Origin: Candidatus Obscuribacterales bacterium
GTDB lineage: Bacteria; Cyanobacteriota; Vampirovibrionia; Obscuribacterales; Obscuribacteraceae
NCBI GenBank assembly: GCA_019750335.1
Contig: JAIEOQ010000006.1
Location: 310,001-374,000, forward strand
DNA length: 64,000 nt
Direction of reading: 5' to 3'
Shown here in pieces: positions 60,885 to 64,000 of the stretch. Position numbers and translations under genes: made by a program. The notes beneath the pieces are model-generated. The model was not told the DNA's origin and made no database searches. It saw only the letters and a program-made list of their open reading frames with translations. Each line of letters opens with the position of its first letter. Within the stretch, counting starts at the first letter, position 1.

Positions 60885-63428
60885 CTAGAAAAATTTAAGA
60901 GTGTGTTTTTCCAGCTCTGGCCCGGGCTCCGGGCTAAGGATAATCTTTAAGTCTTGGCACTGTAATGGTGTGCCTAATGAACTAATTTCACCTAATAGAC
61001 GAGCTTTTGTTTGACGAAGAAAGCTTGAAGGTAAAACTGCCGAAAATTCCACATTTTGCCAGTCAGAGCCGATCGAGTATAGCTTAGGGCTGCCAGGCAA
61101 GATTGAACCAGGACCAATATGTTCTTGCTTATTGATTAAGCCGCTGATTACTAGCTGTCCTTTGCCTTGGGGAGAGCGAACCATCAGCTTGATGCCGATA
61201 TTCAACAAAGGCTTGTTCAAATAAGCGTCAGGTAAGGCAATATCAAATTTCACCGGATTTGTAGCCGGGTTCCAAGTTGATTGAATTTGTCCGTCGTTCT
61301 TGGTGTTTTCTGTAGACAACGGATTTTCGGCCTGTTTATAGCCGAATACAAGGAACATGCGGTAATCGCCTGTTTGTTTGCCGAAGCTGTCGGAGAGGTC
61401 GCCAGGTTTGCCGTCTAAATAGGATTTGGATTGACCAAGCGGTGAGCCAACTGGGCGATAGATACGTGACTCGAACTGTTCATTACCGCTGCTCAAAAGT
61501 TTGCCTGGGCTCAGCTCGTTGAAAGCCTGCAAGCTGCGTTCCTGGGCAGTGCCGTTGGGGTAGTCACCATATATAGTGACTTTGCTGCCATCGGCTGAGG
61601 TCAGAGAAATGTTGTTCCAACTACCGATTTTAACTAGGTTAAGAGGTACTTTTACAGCGCGCCATTTTGGCAGATCTTCAGGATTTTTACGAAGTAAAAG
61701 TCCAAGTGTATTTAAAAAATCCTGCAATTCATAGCGTTCACCGTAATATTGATAAACGCTCAATAACTTGTCTGTTAGCCGATGTCCATTGATCCGAATT
61801 TCGGCGTTAGCTAAAGTGCTGTCGCCGTCGACAAATAATAAAACCCAGTCTGGTTTTGTTTGATCGCCTTCAATAAAAACATCACGGCTCGCTTTTTGTT
61901 TAGCGCTTAAATCACAAACCCATTCGTGGCTTTCAAAGCTAGAGCTGCTGTGAGCGGTAAGAAGAGCTGCTAAATAAATTCCGGCAAGAATAATAATTCC
62001 GGAAAAAACTTTTTTGTTTGTATTTGGTTTTAGCAGGAGCCAAGTACTAATCAAGGCTGCTAAGCCAAGTAGAACTTTCAGTAAGCAGTTAAGCCAAGGC
62101 AAAAAAGGAAGCGGATCGATCTGCAGGATAAATACAAAGAGCAAATTGTAGGCGGTAGCGGCAATTAGTTTCGCCCAAGAAACGGCTGTTTGGCGAAGAG
62201 AGCTGATTAAGGATAAAGCCAAAATGATGAATAAAGGCATCGCCGTAAAGAAATAACGAGGAATGCCTTCAAATAAGATATAAGTTCCATGGCAGAATAT
62301 GCCGAATAAACAGGCGGTGACTACAAATTTTTGTTTGTCTTCAAGAGTGCCTGAGAATAGCTTGGACGTGAAATAAAGCAGTCCGTAAAAGCCGATCAAT
62401 AGAAGTAAGCAATGTATAAAAGACTGAATTTTGTAATTCAAGCCAAAAATTTTATAACGGTAATCATTCCATGGTGCTGCCCAAAATCGAGCTGATTTGC
62501 GTAACAGTAAATTGACTGCGTCGGGCGGGTTTTTCCCAAGCAAACTGCTGGCTACCTGCACAGCTGAAGAGTCGTCCGTATAAAGACTGATCAGCGGATG
62601 ATCAGGATAAGTGCCCCAGCCGTCTGTTTCTAAGTTACAGCCACTAACAATGTTGTATACCGGTCGGCGCGAAGGTAACAAGTGAATTGTTCCGGTAGCG
62701 TATTTTGTGAATAAAAGCCAAGGAGCCAGAGTTAAAAACAAGCCGAAGCATAGGGGGAAAATCATTGCGAGGCGTTGCTTGTTTTTGCGCTGCATAATTT
62801 GAGCGCTGAGGTTCAACAAAACTATAGCCGGGAGCAAAGCCGGTTTCAGTAAGAGCAGGAGTCCGCTTATGCTGCCTGTGGACACTGCTAAAAAAGTACG
62901 CCAACCGATTTTTTGTGCCGAAAAAAATTGGTAGAGCAGATAGATTAAAGCAAGAAACAAAGTTACGGCTAAGGGCTCAGTCAGAAACGAATTTGTCGCA
63001 ACTATTGCCGATGGGTAAAGGGCCCATAATAAGCCGGCGGTAATTCCGGCATATTTATTTTTTGAGAGTCCGATTGTAATCAAGCAAGTGAGAGCGGCTG
63101 CCAGACCGTGAAATAGACATTGCATGATCACCAAAGTGAATGCTGCCGCCGATTCCGGAGTTTGACCGGCAAGGGCAAAAGCGACGGAGCCAGCTGAAGG
63201 TAAAATCGGTCCATCAAGAAGCAGGGCGTTAGCCAATACGGCAGCCGTATTTTCGGTAGTTGTGCCGGCGTAGTACTGCCCGATGGTTGCAGTTAAACAG
63301 CGACATGACTCGAGATAATGACCCGAGTCGTAATAAAGCGTTGAACGCGGGGCAACGTTATAAGGGCTTTGCCAGAGAGCCGTGACCAGGCCGACGACAA
63401 AACAAAATATGGCAACAAGGGCGGGCAA
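60885..63428 (-). CDS. Large GT-C-like membrane glycosyltransferase
   Basis: An 847-residue membrane protein. About 12 hydrophobic segments lie in residues 1-500, followed by an extracytoplasmic beta-rich region (about 510-840). The first loop has STLYYDSGHYLESCRCL, an Asp-containing motif in the position of the GT39-like catalytic acidic pair, so a polyprenyl-sugar-dependent transferase is likely but less certain than for the 51286 gene. It starts with TTG (AAGG upstream) 3 nt after the RmlC-like stop. It is probably in one operon with RmlC and the acylation genes; a 98-nt gap precedes MBOAT. Confidence 0.75.
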   Translation of the reverse strand: MPALVAIFCFVVGLVTALWQSPYNVAPRSTLYYDSGHYLESCRCLTATIGQYYAGTTTENTAAVLANALLLDGPILPSAGSVAFALAGQTPESAAAFTLVIMQCLFHGLAAALTCLITIGLSKNKYAGITAGLLWALYPSAIVATNSFLTEPLAVTLFLALIYLLYQFFSAQKIGWRTFLAVSTGSISGLLLLLKPALLPAIVLLNLSAQIMQRKNKQRLAMIFPLCFGLFLTLAPWLLFTKYATGTIHLLPSRRPVYNIVSGCNLETDGWGTYPDHPLISLYTDDSSAVQVASSLLGKNPPDAVNLLLRKSARFWAAPWNDYRYKIFGLNYKIQSFIHCLLLLIGFYGLLYFTSKLFSGTLEDKQKFVVTACLFGIFCHGTYILFEGIPRYFFTAMPLFIILALSLISSLRQTAVSWAKLIAATAYNLLFVFILQIDPLPFLPWLNCLLKVLLGLAALISTWLLLKPNTNKKVFSGIIILAGIYLAALLTAHSSSSFESHEWVCDLSAKQKASRDVFIEGDQTKPDWVLLFVDGDSTLANAEIRINGHRLTDKLLSVYQYYGERYELQDFLNTLGLLLRKNPEDLPKWRAVKVPLNLVKIGSWNNISLTSADGSKVTIYGDYPNGTAQERSLQAFNELSPGKLLSSGNEQFESRIYRPVGSPLGQSKSYLDGKPGDLSDSFGKQTGDYRMFLVFGYKQAENPLSTENTKNDGQIQSTWNPATNPVKFDIALPDAYLNKPLLNIGIKLMVRSPQGKGQLVISGLINKQEHIGPGSILPGSPKLYSIGSDWQNVEFSAVLPSSFLRQTKARLLGEISSLGTPLQCQDLKIILSPEPGPELEKHTLKFF

Positions 63429-63431
63429 TGA

Positions 63432-63992
63432 TTAGCCTTTTTTGATATCCCAGAAATCAGCGCCGAGCGTATCCCAAGGTAGCCGCTGTTCGTCCGGTTG
63501 TTCTGCATCAAAGCATTGATTGACGAAATAGATCATGTTCGCCGGCTGTTGCCAGACGTTAGCCAGACCATGAGCAACGCCTCTTGGTATATAAAGGATT
63601 TGCGCGCGTCCGGCGCCCATAACAAAACGCATTGTCGCTTTGTAAGTCGGTGAATTTTCGCGAGCATCAAAAAGCCCGATTAACAAACGATCATATGGCA
63701 TGACGAACCAAACATCTTCTTGGTTGTAATGAAGATGGAAGGCTTTAATCGTGCCCGGTACCATTTGTGACCAGGTGCTCTGTTTGACTTTGAATTCAGG
63801 AATGACGGCTAAATTGCCGTTTTCGTCAAAACGGACCACTTCGGCCAGAGCCCCACCGTCATCGACAAAGCTTTGCAGGGCGATGATGCGTACTCCTTCG
63901 ATCGGAGTTTTCTTGCCGTAATCCTGAATGGATATATCATTGCGGAATTCGGCACCGATGGCTGCGGGACTTAAAGGCTTTAACGTGACCAT
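63432..63992 (-). CDS. rmlC: dTDP-4-dehydrorhamnose 3,5-epimerase (RmlC)-like protein
   Basis: A 186-residue RmlC-type cupin. VKQSTWSQMVPGTIKAFHLH carries the first catalytic-region His, YNQEDVWFVMPYDRLLIGLFD the following strands, and LYIPRGVAHGLANV the 'P-x-G-x-A-H-G' segment. It would epimerise C3 and C5 of a dTDP-4-keto-6-deoxyhexose. The usual FxRS/H-Q-x-N core is altered (HLHYNQEDVW), so it could be a 3-epimerase or 3,4-ketoisomerase-type paralogue, which would fit dTDP-amino-sugar synthesis with the DegT enzyme. It is the first gene of the operon in this window. Confidence 0.82.
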   Translation of the reverse strand: MVTLKPLSPAAIGAEFRNDISIQDYGKKTPIEGVRIIALQSFVDDGGALAEVVRFDENGNLAVIPEFKVKQSTWSQMVPGTIKAFHLHYNQEDVWFVMPYDRLLIGLFDARENSPTYKATMRFVMGAGRAQILYIPRGVAHGLANVWQQPANMIYFVNQCFDAEQPDEQRLPWDTLGADFWDIKKG

Positions 63993-64000
63993 ATTAACTA

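Noticed and set aside
1..64000. CRISPR arrays, insertion sequences, prophage genes, tRNA or rRNA genes
   Set aside because: No regularly spaced repeats, transposase or integrase motifs, cloverleaf candidates with CCA/anticodon arms, or rRNA-like stretches were found by reading. Absence of tRNAs would still need a covariance-model scan.

Overview
The window is chromosomal DNA from a Gram-negative-type bacterium: it encodes a TolC-like outer-membrane protein, an RND efflux pump, a periplasmic CAP protein and a dense envelope-polysaccharide locus. Base composition is moderate and codon use looks even throughout. I see no rRNA, tRNA, CRISPR array, insertion sequence or phage genes. Secreted proteins with repeated 'RLxRLE...FG' units, multi-domain accessory genes and a large glycan locus would fit a non-photosynthetic cyanobacterial relative (Melainabacteria/Vampirovibrionia, Obscuribacterales-like). 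That placement is a guess from memory, not a sequence match.

Layout. 0-2 kb: translation and secretion genes on the minus strand (ffh; rpsP overlapped by a partial khpA-like KH gene). 2-5.5 kb: a Gfo/Idh/MocA oxidoreductase facing a three-gene operon (hotdog thioesterase, FAD/NAD(P) protein, GNAT). 5.5-9 kb: a TauT/NitT-type ABC importer (ATPase, Tat-exported binding protein, permease) plus a cupin-like protein. 9-14.2 kb: an HD phosphohydrolase, a small membrane protein, alpha-glucan phosphorylase and ArfB. 14.2-20.3 kb: a minus-strand block with a Cys-rich protein, a degenerate beta-carbonic-anhydrase-like protein, a secreted orphan, a UspA-like protein, a SulP transporter, an ArsR regulator and a secreted TIM-barrel protein. 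A 14-bp perfect inverted repeat lies in front of the SulP gene. 20.4-26.6 kb: metal-dependent hydrolase, dnaK with a clear terminator, a repeat protein, a DUF1574/SGNH-like protein, a PDZ-CAP protein and rqcP. 26.7-33.8 kb: a CusBA-type RND pump converging on a TolC-like gene and an alpha/beta hydrolase. 34-35.5 kb: a sigma-like factor with its partner and a previously uncalled 28-residue membrane protein.

35.6-64 kb is a large surface-glycan or specialised-metabolite locus with frequent strand switches. It has five GT2 glycosyltransferases, three large membrane proteins of the YfhO or GT-C type, five methyltransferases (three with N-terminal Cys4 zinc-ribbon-like motifs), sugar aminotransferases (one intact, one broken), an RmlC-like epimerase and an MBOAT/SGNH acylation pair. 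Inside it sits a tight four-gene operon at 46.4-50.4 kb (ATP-grasp ligase, PhyH-type dioxygenase, PLP aminotransferase, degenerate amidohydrolase). A second Fe/2OG-type oxygenase is divergent from it. This is the best candidate for an undescribed pathway.

The most specific observations are: (i) a methyltransferase gene whose conserved N-terminus requires an ATT start directly after a hairpin with the ribosome binding site in its loop, with a similar arrangement at the first gene of the same operon; (ii) a wecE-like aminotransferase destroyed by an internal deletion whose junction is one 12-nt string that reads correctly for each half in a different frame; (iii) a 28-aa membrane protein with a perfect Shine-Dalgarno antisense to the end of the sigma-partner gene; (iv) the SulP/ArsR/carbonic-anhydrase-like block with its operator; (v) the khpA-like start inside rpsP.
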